Part shown: positions 21,403 through 29,495 of the stretch, piece by piece | Layout of the letters: every line of letters starts with the position of its first letter | Position numbering within the stretch: position 1 is the stretch's first letter | Assembly (NCBI GenBank): GCA_945882755.1 | Contig: CAMCWS010000013.1 | Coordinates: forward strand, 1-31,043 | Origin: Bordetella parapertussis | Lineage (GTDB): Bacteria > Pseudomonadota > Gammaproteobacteria > Burkholderiales > Burkholderiaceae_C | Reading direction: 5' to 3' | Length of the DNA: 31,043 nt | Program-made: the position numbers and the translations under genes | The notes under the pieces: model-generated | Told to the model about the DNA's origin: nothing | Databases searched by the model: none | What the model saw: only the letters and a program-made list of their open reading frames with translations

Positions 21403-21507
21403 CATGGCTTGGACTTTCTTTGCATGCTGTATTGCACCATACCCACCAAGCGGGTGCGAGAATCTGCCTCCCTTCACTTGGAACGGGCCTGTTCAGCCCT
21501 CAAGCAC

Positions 21508-22599
21508 ATGACATCTCTCACGCCGTCTCGTCAGTTCACCCTCAGTGATTTCGACTTTCACCTCCCCCCCGAACTGATCGCCCAAACCCCAGCGCCTGAG
21601 CGCAGTGCATCGCGCTTGCTCGATGGCCGTGGCGCTGTGCCGGTGGACCGCATTTTCAAAGACCTGCCCAGCTTGCTGCTGCCTGGTGACTTGCTGGTGT
21701 TCAACGACACCCAGGTGGTGCCTGCGCGTTTATTTGGTGAAAAGGCCAGCGGCGGTCAACTGGAACTCTTGGTGGAACGGGTGTTGCCTGTGGCGGAGGG
21801 CGAGCCACCCCACCAAGTGGTGGCCCACATGAAGGTGAGCAAAAAACCTGCGGTGGGCTCGGTGTTGCGCATGTTCTCTAGAGGTGGCTCATCGGTAGCT
21901 TTTGAAGTAACACTTTTAGGAAGATGGCCCAATGCTGATGGCCCGCTGTTTCGGTTTACTTTCAGCGATGAACCCTTGGCGCTGATGCGTGCCCACGGCC
22001 ATGTGCCCCTGCCTCCATATATAGAGCGGGACAAACACAGCATGTCTGCCGAAGACGTGGCACGCTACCAAACCGTGTTCGCCAAACACCCCGGCGCGGC
22101 AGCGGCACCCACGGCGGCACTGCATTTTGACGAGGCGCTACTAAGCCAGTTGCAAGACATGGGCGTGCAGCGTGCCAGCGTCACCTTGCATGTGGGTGCT
22201 GGTACGTTTTCGCCCGTGAAAACCGAGAAGATCACTGAGCACCGCATGCACAGCGAGTGGTACAGCATCCCGGCTGCCACCTTGCAAGCCATCGCCGATT
22301 GCAAAGCGCGGGGTGGGCGGGTGGTGGCGGTGGGCACGACCACGGTGCGCACGCTTGAGAGCTGGGCCCGCAGCGGCATGACCGAGGGCGACACTGACAT
22401 CTTCATCACACCGGGTTTTGCTTTCAAAGTGGTGGATGTGTTGATCACCAACTTCCATTTACCCAAAAGCAGCTTGCTGATGCTGGTGGCGGCGTTTGCG
22501 GGCTATGAGCGCATGCAAGCGCTGTATGCCCACGCGGTGAAGCAGGCTTATCGGTTTTTCAGCTATGGCGACGCCATGCTTTTATCGCGTCACAACTGA
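21508..22599 (+). CDS. queA: tRNA preQ1(34) S-adenosylmethionine ribosyltransferase-isomerase
   Basis: Transfers and isomerises the ribosyl part of SAM onto preQ1 in the wobble position of GUN-anticodon tRNAs, giving epoxyqueuosine. 363 residues from the ATG at 21508 ([20 protein letters not shown]); the frame is open further upstream but only this start fits the family. Signatures are [51 protein letters not shown] (as [10 protein letters not shown]), [11 protein letters not shown] and [20 protein letters not shown]. The next queuosine gene, tgt, lies 2.6 kb downstream on the same strand instead of adjacent. Confidence 0.97.
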   Translation: MTSLTPSRQFTLSDFDFHLPPELIAQTPAPERSASRLLDGRGAVPVDRIFKDLPSLLLPGDLLVFNDTQVVPARLFGEKASGGQLELLVERVLPVAEGEPPHQVVAHMKVSKKPAVGSVLRMFSRGGSSVAFEVTLLGRWPNADGPLFRFTFSDEPLALMRAHGHVPLPPYIERDKHSMSAEDVARYQTVFAKHPGAAAAPTAALHFDEALLSQLQDMGVQRASVTLHVGAGTFSPVKTEKITEHRMHSEWYSIPAATLQAIADCKARGGRVVAVGTTTVRTLESWARSGMTEGDTDIFITPGFAFKVVDVLITNFHLPKSSLLMLVAAFAGYERMQALYAHAVKQAYRFFSYGDAMLLSRHN

Positions 22600-22619
22600 G
22601 TCCGTCTTTGCGCCACCTC

Positions 22620-22692
22620 GTCATTGCGAGCGAAGCGAAGCAATCCCTCATTCCGAAAGCGTCATTGCGAGGCCGTAGGCCGAAGCAATCCC
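22620..22692. repeat. Two direct GTCATTGCGA palindromic repeats after queA
   Basis: Units start at 22620 (with GCGAAGCGAAGCAATC) and 22661 (with GAGGCCGTAGGCCGAAGCAATC). Both belong to the same repeat family as at 728 and 2853. Beyond them (22693-22799) the gap is GC-rich and holds a GTCGGC/GCCGAC hairpin at about 22743-22758 without a T run; no gene is seen there. Confidence 0.8.
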
Positions 22693-22799
22693 CCGACAAG
22701 CCCCGCGCCACAGGCTCGGCCTCGCCTCCATGCTTGCACAACGTCGGCTACGGCCGACCTGCGGCACGGGTCTTGCAGACCGCTGACGGTTAAGTGCAA

Positions 22800-23174
22800 T
22801 CAGGGTTTGGAAAAGTACTGTACACCCGCCAAGCCTTGGTAATCCGCGTCTTGCGTCCAAAGAGTGGCTTGGTGTTCTAACGCCATGGCGTACATGGCTG
22901 CATCGGCCATGGCGAGTTGGTGTTTGAGGGACAACTCGGCTGCCGCAATAGCCAGCGCATCGGTGAAATCGATGATGGGCGCTCGGCGCATCAGGTTCAA
23001 ACAGGTGTCACGCAAATCAGCAGGCAGTTTGCGTGACAGCACGCGGTGAACTTCGTACAGGTTGATGCTGGTGACCAGTAGCTCGTCCGTTTTTTCGATG
23101 ATAGGCTTGAACTTGGGTCCATTCTGACCAGCCAAAAAGAACTCAATCCAGCCAGATGCATCCACCATGTTCAT
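22800..23174 (-). CDS. vapC: PIN-domain ribonuclease toxin (VapC family)
   Basis: Endoribonuclease toxin of a type II toxin-antitoxin pair, typically cutting tRNA or rRNA. 124 residues, a normal VapC length. The PIN active-site acids are visible: Asp5 (MVDASGW), Glu41 (NLYEVHR), Asp91 (AMADAAMYA) and Asp109/111 (LWTQDADY). The ATG at 23174 overlaps the antitoxin stop as ATGA, so translation is coupled and the toxin is made only after the antitoxin; an ATG at 23168 is also possible. It is one of three toxin-antitoxin loci within 7 kb. Confidence 0.9.
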   Translation of the reverse strand: MNMVDASGWIEFFLAGQNGPKFKPIIEKTDELLVTSINLYEVHRVLSRKLPADLRDTCLNLMRRAPIIDFTDALAIAAAELSLKHQLAMADAAMYAMALEHQATLWTQDADYQGLAGVQYFSKP

Positions 23175-23401
23175 TCGTAGTCCTTATCGGGTTCTTTGGG
23201 CGGCTCGATATCGCCCAAGTCATAGCCTTTGAGGATGCCGTAATAAGCACTCATGGGCAGTAAAGGCGTGATCACTAATTCTTTGCCCCGCACTTCAAAC
23301 TGAATTTGCGAACCCGGCTCTATACCCAACTGCGTTCGCATGGCCACGGGCAGGGTGACCTGCCCTTTGCTTGAAACCACTGCATTGCTTGACATATTCA
23401 C
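23171..23401 (-). CDS. vapB: AbrB/MazE-type antitoxin (VapB)
   Basis: DNA-binding antitoxin partner of the PIN toxin. 76 residues (74 if the second ATG at 23395 is used). The N-terminal swapped-hairpin AbrB domain is SSKGQVTLPVAMRTQLGIEP with QFEVRGKELVITPL. The acidic, proline-rich C-terminus (DIEPPKEPDKDYE) is the usual disordered toxin-binding tail. It probably represses its own operon through the inverted repeat at 23405-23429. ATGA overlap with the toxin. Confidence 0.88.
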   Translation of the reverse strand: MNMSSNAVVSSKGQVTLPVAMRTQLGIEPGSQIQFEVRGKELVITPLLPMSAYYGILKGYDLGDIEPPKEPDKDYE

Positions 23402-23404
23402 CTC

Positions 23405-23429
23405 GCTTTACCAAATTGAAAAGTAAAGC
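23405..23429 (-). promoter_or_regulatory. Candidate operator of the VapBC pair
   Basis: Perfect 7-base inverted repeat GCTTTAC (23405-23411) and GTAAAGC (23423-23429) with 11 bases between, 4 bases upstream of the vapB start. A partial third half-site (GTAAGC) follows at about 23440. The position is that of an autoregulatory AbrB-type operator; a promoter probably lies in the adjoining AT-rich stretch (CATAAT on minus at about 23432-23437). Confidence 0.5.
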
Positions 23430-23608
23430 ATATTATGAAGTAAGCAATATTTAAAGAACATATGATTTTTTAAAAAATTATGACGCAGTTAAAAATAATT
23501 TTAAAATAGTATAAAAATTCATTTTTATGATAAATAAAGTTTTATTAATTGCTTTGACATTATCTTTTTCTACTATTTTCCTCCGATCAACTTTTTTGGA
23601 TTCTGAAA

Positions 23609-25132
23609 ATGGCTACAAAACCTTTAGCAAAATCTTTAGCAAAACCAAGCAACCCGCTTTGGCCTGATGAGCAATATGGCTTTATCGCGGATGAAATAAG
23701 CCGTACTCAATTGATAATGCCAAGATCCATCATTGACACTGACAAATCAAACCTTGTCGCTGGTACCAATGGCAACGATGTCATATTGGGTAACGGTGGT
23801 AATGACACGATTTTGGGCTTTGCAGGAAATGACTACCTCAAGGGTGGTGATGGCGATGACAGTCTGTTTGGACACGATGGAAACGACTCCCTTTTTGGTG
23901 ATTTAGGTAATGATTATTTGAATGGCGGTTTTGGCAGCGACACCTTAATGGGTGGGCTCGGAAACGACACCTATGAATACAACGGTATCAGCACCACAAT
24001 TGTTGAAAAACAAAATGAAGGTACAGATACTGTCCTCAGTTACAGCAACTACGCCCTGGGAGAGAACCTAGAAAACCTGAGGATGCAAGGTAATGCCAAT
24101 TTAACTGGAACTGGCAACGCGCTGAACAATGTTTTGACAGGCAATAGCGGGAAAAATATATTGGCAGGGGGCGCTGGCAACGACACGCTTGATGGCGGCT
24201 TGGGCGCAGATACCTTGAATGGCGGCACTGGCAATGACACCTACTACGTTGACTTTTTAGATACGGTTGTAGAAAAGGCGAGTGAGGGTATAGACGAAGT
24301 AAACAGTTCGGGCTCTTACAAGCTAGGTGACAATTTAGAAAACCTCAAGCTGCTCGGTAGAGAGAATGTAAAAGGTTTTGGCAACGCTTTGGACAACATG
24401 ATTACCGGCAATGACGGTAGAAATGAGTTGACAGGTGACTTGGGCAACGACACCTTGGATGGTGGTTTGGGACGCGATACCTTGGTTGGTGGAATGGGTA
24501 ACGACTCTTACATCATCAACTCAACTGAAGACACCATTGTTGAGCTCGACAAATCCGGCACAGATACCGTTCTCAGTTCAGTCAATTTTAGGCTGAGCAA
24601 CAACCTAGAAAACCTCACCCTGACGGGTATCTCTAACATCGATGGGTTTGGCAGTGATGTAAACAATACGCTGACTGGCAATCAAGGAAACAATTTATTA
24701 GGCGGCGGCTTCGGCGATGACACCCTCTTCGGTGGCGCAGGCAGCGACAGGCTTTATGGCGATTTTGGCAATGACTTTCTGACCGGTGGTGCGGGCAAGG
24801 ATATTTTGTTTGGCGGAGGTGGTGCTGACACTTTCGTTTTGAATTCACTCAAAACGGACGATTCGGATACCATCTTGGACTTCAGCAAAGGAGACAAAAT
24901 TGCTTTGGATAAAAGTGTCTTTACTTACTTTAAAGACAATGCAGTCACCATTTCTGACACCCTTCCCACAGGTGATAAGTCAACGCTGTATTTCAATTCA
25001 GCGGAAAAAAATCTCTACTACATTGATGCGCAAAATTTAACCAATGTTCCGGCACAGAAGTTCCTTATTGCACGTTTCGAAGCACCACAAAACATTGGAT
25101 TGACCGCTCAAGATTTCACTGTCATTGGTTAA
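23609..25132 (+). CDS. RTX-repeat calcium-binding protein, probably type I secreted
   Basis: 507-residue, glycine- and aspartate-rich protein with no Sec signal peptide. The first 48 residues are non-repetitive. Nonapeptide RTX blocks (GGxGNDxLx) occupy about 52-122, 169-211, 259-300 and 350-408, and form calcium-binding beta-rolls. They alternate with three copies of a conserved spacer module (about 123-168, 212-258, 301-349), each with DTVVE-like, a Y/F.L..NLENL core and G.GN..NN.LTGN. The C-terminal 100 residues contain DTILDFSKGDKIALD, typical of the end of type I-secreted RTX proteins. There is no protease, lipase or haemolysin domain, so it may be structural or surface-associated; that is inference. 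No TolC, ABC or membrane-fusion exporter genes are in the window. Its codons are more AT-rich than the neighbours and its leader is extremely AT-rich, suggesting transfer. A strong terminator follows. Confidence 0.9.
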   Translation: MATKPLAKSLAKPSNPLWPDEQYGFIADEISRTQLIMPRSIIDTDKSNLVAGTNGNDVILGNGGNDTILGFAGNDYLKGGDGDDSLFGHDGNDSLFGDLGNDYLNGGFGSDTLMGGLGNDTYEYNGISTTIVEKQNEGTDTVLSYSNYALGENLENLRMQGNANLTGTGNALNNVLTGNSGKNILAGGAGNDTLDGGLGADTLNGGTGNDTYYVDFLDTVVEKASEGIDEVNSSGSYKLGDNLENLKLLGRENVKGFGNALDNMITGNDGRNELTGDLGNDTLDGGLGRDTLVGGMGNDSYIINSTEDTIVELDKSGTDTVLSSVNFRLSNNLENLTLTGISNIDGFGSDVNNTLTGNQGNNLLGGGFGDDTLFGGAGSDRLYGDFGNDFLTGGAGKDILFGGGGADTFVLNSLKTDDSDTILDFSKGDKIALDKSVFTYFKDNAVTISDTLPTGDKSTLYFNSAEKNLYYIDAQNLTNVPAQKFLIARFEAPQNIGLTAQDFTVIG

Positions 25133-25152
25133 TCTCTCTGTTTGTTAGCCTG

Positions 25153-25188
25153 AACCTGCTGGCCCCAAAGGGTCAGCAGGTTTTTTTT
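25153..25188 (+). terminator. Intrinsic terminator after the RTX gene
   Basis: Stem AACCTGCTG / CAGCAGGTT extended by CCC/GGG around an AAA loop, followed by eight T. It is strong and isolates the RTX transcript from tgt, 31 bases further on, so tgt needs its own promoter or read-through. Confidence 0.9.
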
Positions 25189-25209
25189 GGTTTGTGCGAC
25201 GCCACTTAA

Positions 25210-26385
<1,176 letters not shown>

Positions 26386-26428
26386 GGGGGCTCATGTCAA
26401 CGTCAAGGCGTGATGTCCCTTAAAGCAG

Positions 26429-26725
26429 TCACGCTATGCGATTTGCCCAATATCCAGGCTTTCTCCTATGGTGCATAAGGGCGACGACGAGGATTTCTGT
26501 GTCGCTCGCCCTGTAAACCACGCTAAAGGGAAAGCCTTTCACTGGTCGGCTGCGGGCGCCTTTGGGAAAGGGAGCCCCACCGCTTGGATTGGAGACAGCA
26601 TTTTTTACCGCGCTTTCGACAGCATGTTCAAACTTGATGCCCAATCCATCACTGACGTTCGAGTAGTAGGCAACTTCCTTCAATAGCTCGGCCTCGACGG
26701 CCGGGAGGAAACGCGACTTGATCAC
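26429..26725 (-). CDS. RelE/ParE-family toxin
   Basis: 98-residue toxin of a type II pair; family members are either ribosome-dependent mRNA nucleases (RelE) or gyrase inhibitors (ParE). Sequence cues: MIKSRFLPAVEAELLKEVAYY, then P-KG-RSRPVKGFPFSVVYRASDTEILVVALMHHRRKPGYW (part), which is the typical ParE C-terminal strand set. The start is a GTG at 26725 that overlaps the antitoxin stop as GTGA, giving translational coupling. Which target it has cannot be told. Confidence 0.85.
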   Translation of the reverse strand: MIKSRFLPAVEAELLKEVAYYSNVSDGLGIKFEHAVESAVKNAVSNPSGGAPFPKGARSRPVKGFPFSVVYRASDTEILVVALMHHRRKPGYWANRIA

Positions 26726-26952
26726 CGGGCGATACTTCGCGCCTTAGCAAAAACTTCGTCGGCGTCTATGCTGTTGACTTCTCCGCGGTCGTATTCGGCC
26801 AAGCGGCGCTCAATCTCAAGCTCCCAGGCTGCCTCAACTTCGGCAATGGCTGGTTCATGGAGTGACTCAAGCAAAATATCTACCAAGCGTGAACGATCTT
26901 CCGGTAATAGCGCCTTGCCACGCTGTGCGAGTTCTGTAACTTGATCGTGCAT
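26722..26952 (-). CDS. Addiction-module antitoxin (TIGR02574-like)
   Basis: 76-residue, mainly helical and acidic protein. The pattern LLPEDRSRLVDILLESL followed by VEAAWELEIERRLAEYDRGEV and DADEVFAKARS is characteristic of the putative addiction-module component family that pairs with ParE/RelE toxins. Its ATG lies within a GTTATGC sequence, 30 nt after the DM13 gene. GTGA overlap with the toxin. Confidence 0.85.
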   Translation of the reverse strand: MHDQVTELAQRGKALLPEDRSRLVDILLESLHEPAIAEVEAAWELEIERRLAEYDRGEVNSIDADEVFAKARSIAR

Positions 26953-26982
26953 AACAATCTCCGTGGAGCAGACACCTGAAGT

Positions 26983-27468
26983 TTATAACGCTTGGCTGTA
27001 CTTGGCAGCCGTAATGAACTGCCCAAAGGTCTCGCACCAGACGATGACAGCGGTGTACTTTGCAGGGTCAATGTTTGCTGGCACGGCAACAACGAAGTTT
27101 TCGAAGGTTTTGACGTCCCCAACTCGGACCATGCTGTCCTTGAGCCGGTTGAAGTCGGCCTCAGTTTCAACGAATTCGGGAGAGAGATAGAGCTTGTAGT
27201 CCGGCCCCGGAGCGAGCTTTCCGGAGAGGGAGATGGCGGTGGGCGCGATGGATACGGTTCCTTCGCCCCAGTGGAGCGCGTCGCTGCCTTTCAAGGCTCG
27301 CTTGAACTGTCCAGTGAACTGGGTCTGGGCAGTAGCAGCCTTGATCTCTTCTGCAGTCGGTGCCGCCGGTGCTATCAGGATTGGCAAGGCGTAGATGCCA
27401 ACAGCGAACCCTGCTGCAGCAAACGCGGTATGAGATACAACGAGCAGAAGCGCTTTTCGGGTGTTCAT
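26983..27468 (-). CDS. DM13 domain protein with N-terminal membrane anchor
   Basis: 161 residues. A single hydrophobic segment at about 6-33 (ALLLVVSHTAFAAAGFAVGI) should act as a signal anchor, putting the rest in the periplasm. The DM13 domain (about 48-155) is seen from FTGQFKRALKGSDALHWGEG, LYLSPEF.ETEADFN, VGDVKTFENFVVAVPANIDP and the hallmark VIVWCETFGQFITAAKY with its conserved cysteine. DM13 is proposed to take part in electron transfer or redox at the cell surface; no activity is proven here. It lies between two small cassettes on the same strand, just after the attC-like element at 27503-27561. Its stop overlaps a degenerate GTTTATA. Confidence 0.88.
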   Translation of the reverse strand: MNTRKALLLVVSHTAFAAAGFAVGIYALPILIAPAAPTAEEIKAATAQTQFTGQFKRALKGSDALHWGEGTVSIAPTAISLSGKLAPGPDYKLYLSPEFVETEADFNRLKDSMVRVGDVKTFENFVVAVPANIDPAKYTAVIVWCETFGQFITAAKYSQAL

Positions 27469-27502
27469 GGTTTTTGGAGAGGGAAGGACTTTCGCTTGTG
27501 CA

Positions 27503-27561
27503 GCTTAACGTTTGAATGTTGGCGCCGCCGTCAGCAGGCTGCCCCGAATAAGGGGTTAGGC
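27503..27561 (-). repeat. attC-like integron recombination site (59 bp)
   Basis: Read on the minus strand it begins GCCTAAC (fits R'' consensus RYYYAAC) and ends GTTAAGC (fits R' consensus GTTRRRY), 59 bases in all. The stop codon TAA of the upstream gene lies inside the GCCTAAC core, as in many integron cassettes, and the next gene (DM13) starts 34 nt after the other core. The inner arms are only partly complementary (GGGGC.GCC against GGC.CC), so the fold is imperfect. No integrase gene is in the window. Supported as attC-like only. Confidence 0.5.
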
Positions 27562-28317
27562 GTCAATCGGTGAAATTGGAGCGTAGGCGCCTGCATGTCG
27601 ATCTACGTTGTACGCCAATCCGCCGCCATGCTTGAAGTCGTCTGTGTGCGATCGGAGCTCCTCTGAGTCTGATTCAAAGAGCGTGAATCGATAGCGCTTC
27701 CCGAAGGCCGCCTGTCCAGATTCGACTTGTATCTGTAGATCGAGCGTGTACTCGCCTGGGAGCCAGACAAACATTCGATTGAACATATCCAGAAACGGCT
27801 GAACGAACTCGGCATCAGCAACAACAAGTTCTTTGTCTTTTTCATCCTGCTCCGCAAGCTTGCGACGAATATTTGAGCGCAGTTCGGACTCACGCTCACG
27901 ATAGAACTTTTCAGTATTCCTATCGAATAGCTGCAAGAAACTTGCCCCGTGAGCCCAGGCCTCTGACGGACGAAGCGTGAACGGTACGAAGAGGACAGCG
28001 GACGTGGAACTCGGTGTCTCGAAGAAGTTGACGATTGGATACACCCCGAGGGCGCTACCATCGCGTGCAAGCGCGACGGTTATTGATCGGACTCGGACTT
28101 CGCGTCCTCCAATGTTCCGGATGCCGACGAACATACCAAGATTCGGATTGCCGACCTTATGGGTCAACTGCACGCGACTGTGGACCTCAACCTCAAGTCG
28201 GGACGGGCGAAACCAAAGTCGGACTGGTGGCAACTGCGTGAGGATCAGAGCAAGTACCGCCACAACCGCAGACCAGAATTGCCAATCCATATATAGGGGA
28301 GCTTGTGAAGCTGGCAT
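27556..28317 (-). CDS. Membrane-anchored protein of unknown function
   Basis: I do not recognise this protein. The frame gives 253 residues from the ATG at 28317 or 244 from that at 28290; it stays open up to 28518, but that extension runs across an attC-like core. One hydrophobic segment near the N-terminus (WQFWSAVVAVLALILTQL) should anchor it, followed by a soluble beta-rich domain (LEVEVHSRVQLTHKVGNPNLGMF, VRSITVALARDG, part), then a charged helix (FYRERESELRSNIRRKLAEQDEKDKE), then further strands (WLPGEYTLDLQIQVES). A large Ig-like or ligand domain in the periplasm or cytosol is possible. Its stop lies in the core of the attC-like element, so it behaves as a cassette gene. No Shine-Dalgarno sequence is evident for either start. 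Confidence 0.65.
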   Translation of the reverse strand: MPASQAPLYMDWQFWSAVVAVLALILTQLPPVRLWFRPSRLEVEVHSRVQLTHKVGNPNLGMFVGIRNIGGREVRVRSITVALARDGSALGVYPIVNFFETPSSTSAVLFVPFTLRPSEAWAHGASFLQLFDRNTEKFYRERESELRSNIRRKLAEQDEKDKELVVADAEFVQPFLDMFNRMFVWLPGEYTLDLQIQVESGQAAFGKRYRFTLFESDSEELRSHTDDFKHGGGLAYNVDRHAGAYAPISPIDA

Positions 28318-28332
28318 GGGTGGAGTTGTGAC

Positions 28333-28402
28333 GCTTAACGTAATGTAGACCGCAAAGCCCAGTGAATACATCCGGCCCCAGTCGACACATCTTTTTGTAG
28401 GC
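28333..28402 (-). repeat. Degenerate attC-like element before the unknown cassette gene
   Basis: On the minus strand it ends ACGTTAAGC, with GTTAAGC at 28339-28333, the same core and flank as at 27509-27503. The other end is GCCTACA (28402-28396), a poor R'' match. ATGT/ACAT and GAC/GTC pairs can form a short imperfect stem. It ends 15 nt before the ATG at 28317. Confidence 0.3.
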
Positions 28403-28633
28403 ATTCCCGCCAGCCGCTTGAGACATGGCTTGCAACTAAATATTTTCTTTTCATGTATGAACTTCCCACGGAACTGGCGCTCCCCATTTGAATTCGACCC
28501 GCCTACTCGACCAAGCATGAAAGCAGACGCAAAAAAATAAGCACTATAGCCTCAAAAATTTATTAATTTAATTTCAAGTAACTCATTTTTTACAGTATGG
28601 CTTCGGTCTGTTTGCCAAAAGTGCACCCCCAAT
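28403..28633. other. Non-coding AT-rich stretch
   Basis: Between the attC-like element and the toxin-end remnant. The stretch 28535-28600 is AT-rich. The frame of the unknown gene remains open to 28518, but I see no conserved coding sequence, RNA gene or repeat. Nothing else can be supported. Confidence 0.5.
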
Positions 28634-28712
28634 TCAATTCGCAGAAGGCCACAACCCAGCAAAAACAAAAGAAAGCAGCCGATGGTGGCGTATGGACAGC
28701 AGATAACCGGTC
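28634..28712 (-). pseudogene. Remnant of a RelE/ParE-toxin C-terminus
   Basis: On the minus strand it reads GYLLSIRHHRLLSFVFAGLWPSAN and then stop (TGA at 28634-28636). This is nearly the C-terminal end of the toxin at 29103-29480 (YLLSIRHHRQLSFDFAGLWP). The DNA at 28645-28705 matches 29105-29165 at 51 of 61 positions without gaps. No matching N-terminal part is present, and the Xre gene lies directly upstream, so it is a diverged fragment. Confidence 0.75.
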
Positions 28713-28734
28713 ACGTTCACACCCAACCAACTAC

Positions 28735-29055
28735 TTAAGTCGTTGACCCCAACTCCGTGAAGTTGCTGATCTTGACCGCCCCGTCAGGAAAACGGGCAAT
28801 GATGTCCAACTCGCCGCCCATGGCTTCGATGTGACTGCGCAGCGTGGACAGGTACATGTCGGTGCGCTTTTCCATTTTGGCAATGGATGGTTGCTGCACG
28901 TTCAGAACTTCGGCGAGCATTTTTTGCGACAAGCCACGTGCTTGGCGCAGTTCGTGAAGCGGCATCTCCGACAGCATGGCTTTGGCCTTTTTGTTGGCTT
29001 GTTGTTGTGCTGTAGGGCTCATGGCCGCACGCAGTTCAGAAAATTTCTTGGCCAT
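28735..29055 (-). CDS. Xre-family antitoxin / transcription regulator (HigA-like)
   Basis: 106-residue DNA-binding protein. The N-terminus MAKKFSELRAAMSPTAQQQA is followed by MPLHELRQARGLSQKMLAEVLNVQQPSIAKMEKRTDMYLSTLRSHIEAMGG (helix-turn-helix at about 33-85; only motif parts quoted). This arrangement is typical of HigA-type antitoxins whose toxin (HigB) is normally the upstream gene. Here the upstream gene is instead a ParE/RelE toxin that already has a Phd antitoxin. The Xre starts 47 nt after that toxin and lies between two diverged copies of the toxin end. Orphan or third component; undecided. Confidence 0.85.
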   Translation of the reverse strand: MAKKFSELRAAMSPTAQQQANKKAKAMLSEMPLHELRQARGLSQKMLAEVLNVQQPSIAKMEKRTDMYLSTLRSHIEAMGGELDIIARFPDGAVKISNFTELGSTT

Positions 29056-29102
29056 CAGTTTTTTCCTTCACGTCGAAGTTGTAGCTTCAAAGGAATATTT
29101 CT

Positions 29103-29480
29103 TCAAGGCCACAACCCCGCAAAATCAAATGAAAGCTGTCGATGGTGTCTGATTGACAGCAAATACACAGGCTCGGTTTCATCGATGACGGTATAGAGCA
29201 TCAGGTAGTCGCCATGCAGGTACTCACGCAAAGCGTTTGCAGCACCCACTGGCAAAGAGGCAAGCAGGGCCAGCGCCTCGGCTGACTGGGGTGGGTTGGC
29301 CAAATAGGGGCGGCCAATACGCGGAAAGCGCCTAAGGTTGGGAATGACAGTGGTGCGAATGTTGTCCACCAAATCGTCAAAAGCAAACGCTGCATTTGCT
29401 TCGCCCAAAAACGCTTCAATCGAGTTCAGTCGCTCTAGAAAACTGGCGGTCAGCTCAACCTGATGCAACTGATCAGACAT
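29103..29480 (-). CDS. RelE/ParE-family toxin
   Basis: 125-residue toxin with the N-terminal helical hairpin MSDQLHQVELTASFLERLNSI, then VIPNLRRFPRIGRPY, GDYLMLYTVIDETEPVYLLSIRHHRQLSF (part) with the catalytic-type arginine and histidines, which are normal for this superfamily. The start is 15 nt after the Phd antitoxin gene, so they form a phd-toxin operon. A diverged copy of its last about 20 codons is at 28634-28712. Confidence 0.85.
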   Translation of the reverse strand: MSDQLHQVELTASFLERLNSIEAFLGEANAAFAFDDLVDNIRTTVIPNLRRFPRIGRPYLANPPQSAEALALLASLPVGAANALREYLHGDYLMLYTVIDETEPVYLLSIRHHRQLSFDFAGLWP

Positions 29481-29495
29481 GCGCTTGAGCTTGTT

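Noticed and set aside
22743..22758. Terminator after queA (GTCGGC/GCCGAC hairpin)
   Set aside because: No T run follows and it is more than 140 bases beyond the queA stop; it may be part of the repeat-rich gap.
23554..23582. TTGACA as the promoter of the RTX gene
   Set aside because: A perfect -35 but no -10 at 15-19 bases; the only TATAAT-like sequence (TACTAT) is 11 bases away.
26395..26430. attC core at the end of the ParE-like toxin
   Set aside because: No RYYYAAC or GTTRRRY at the stop; nothing to support a cassette end there.
26949..26987. Third attC-like site between DM13 and the addiction-module antitoxin (GTTATGC core)
   Set aside because: The two cores would be only about 39 bp apart, the far core (TATAAAC) does not fit, and GTTATGC may simply include the start codon.
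28318..28518. 67-codon N-terminal extension of the unknown membrane protein
   Set aside because: It crosses an attC-like core and AT-rich sequence and adds no recognisable domain; the starts at 28317 or 28290 are more likely.
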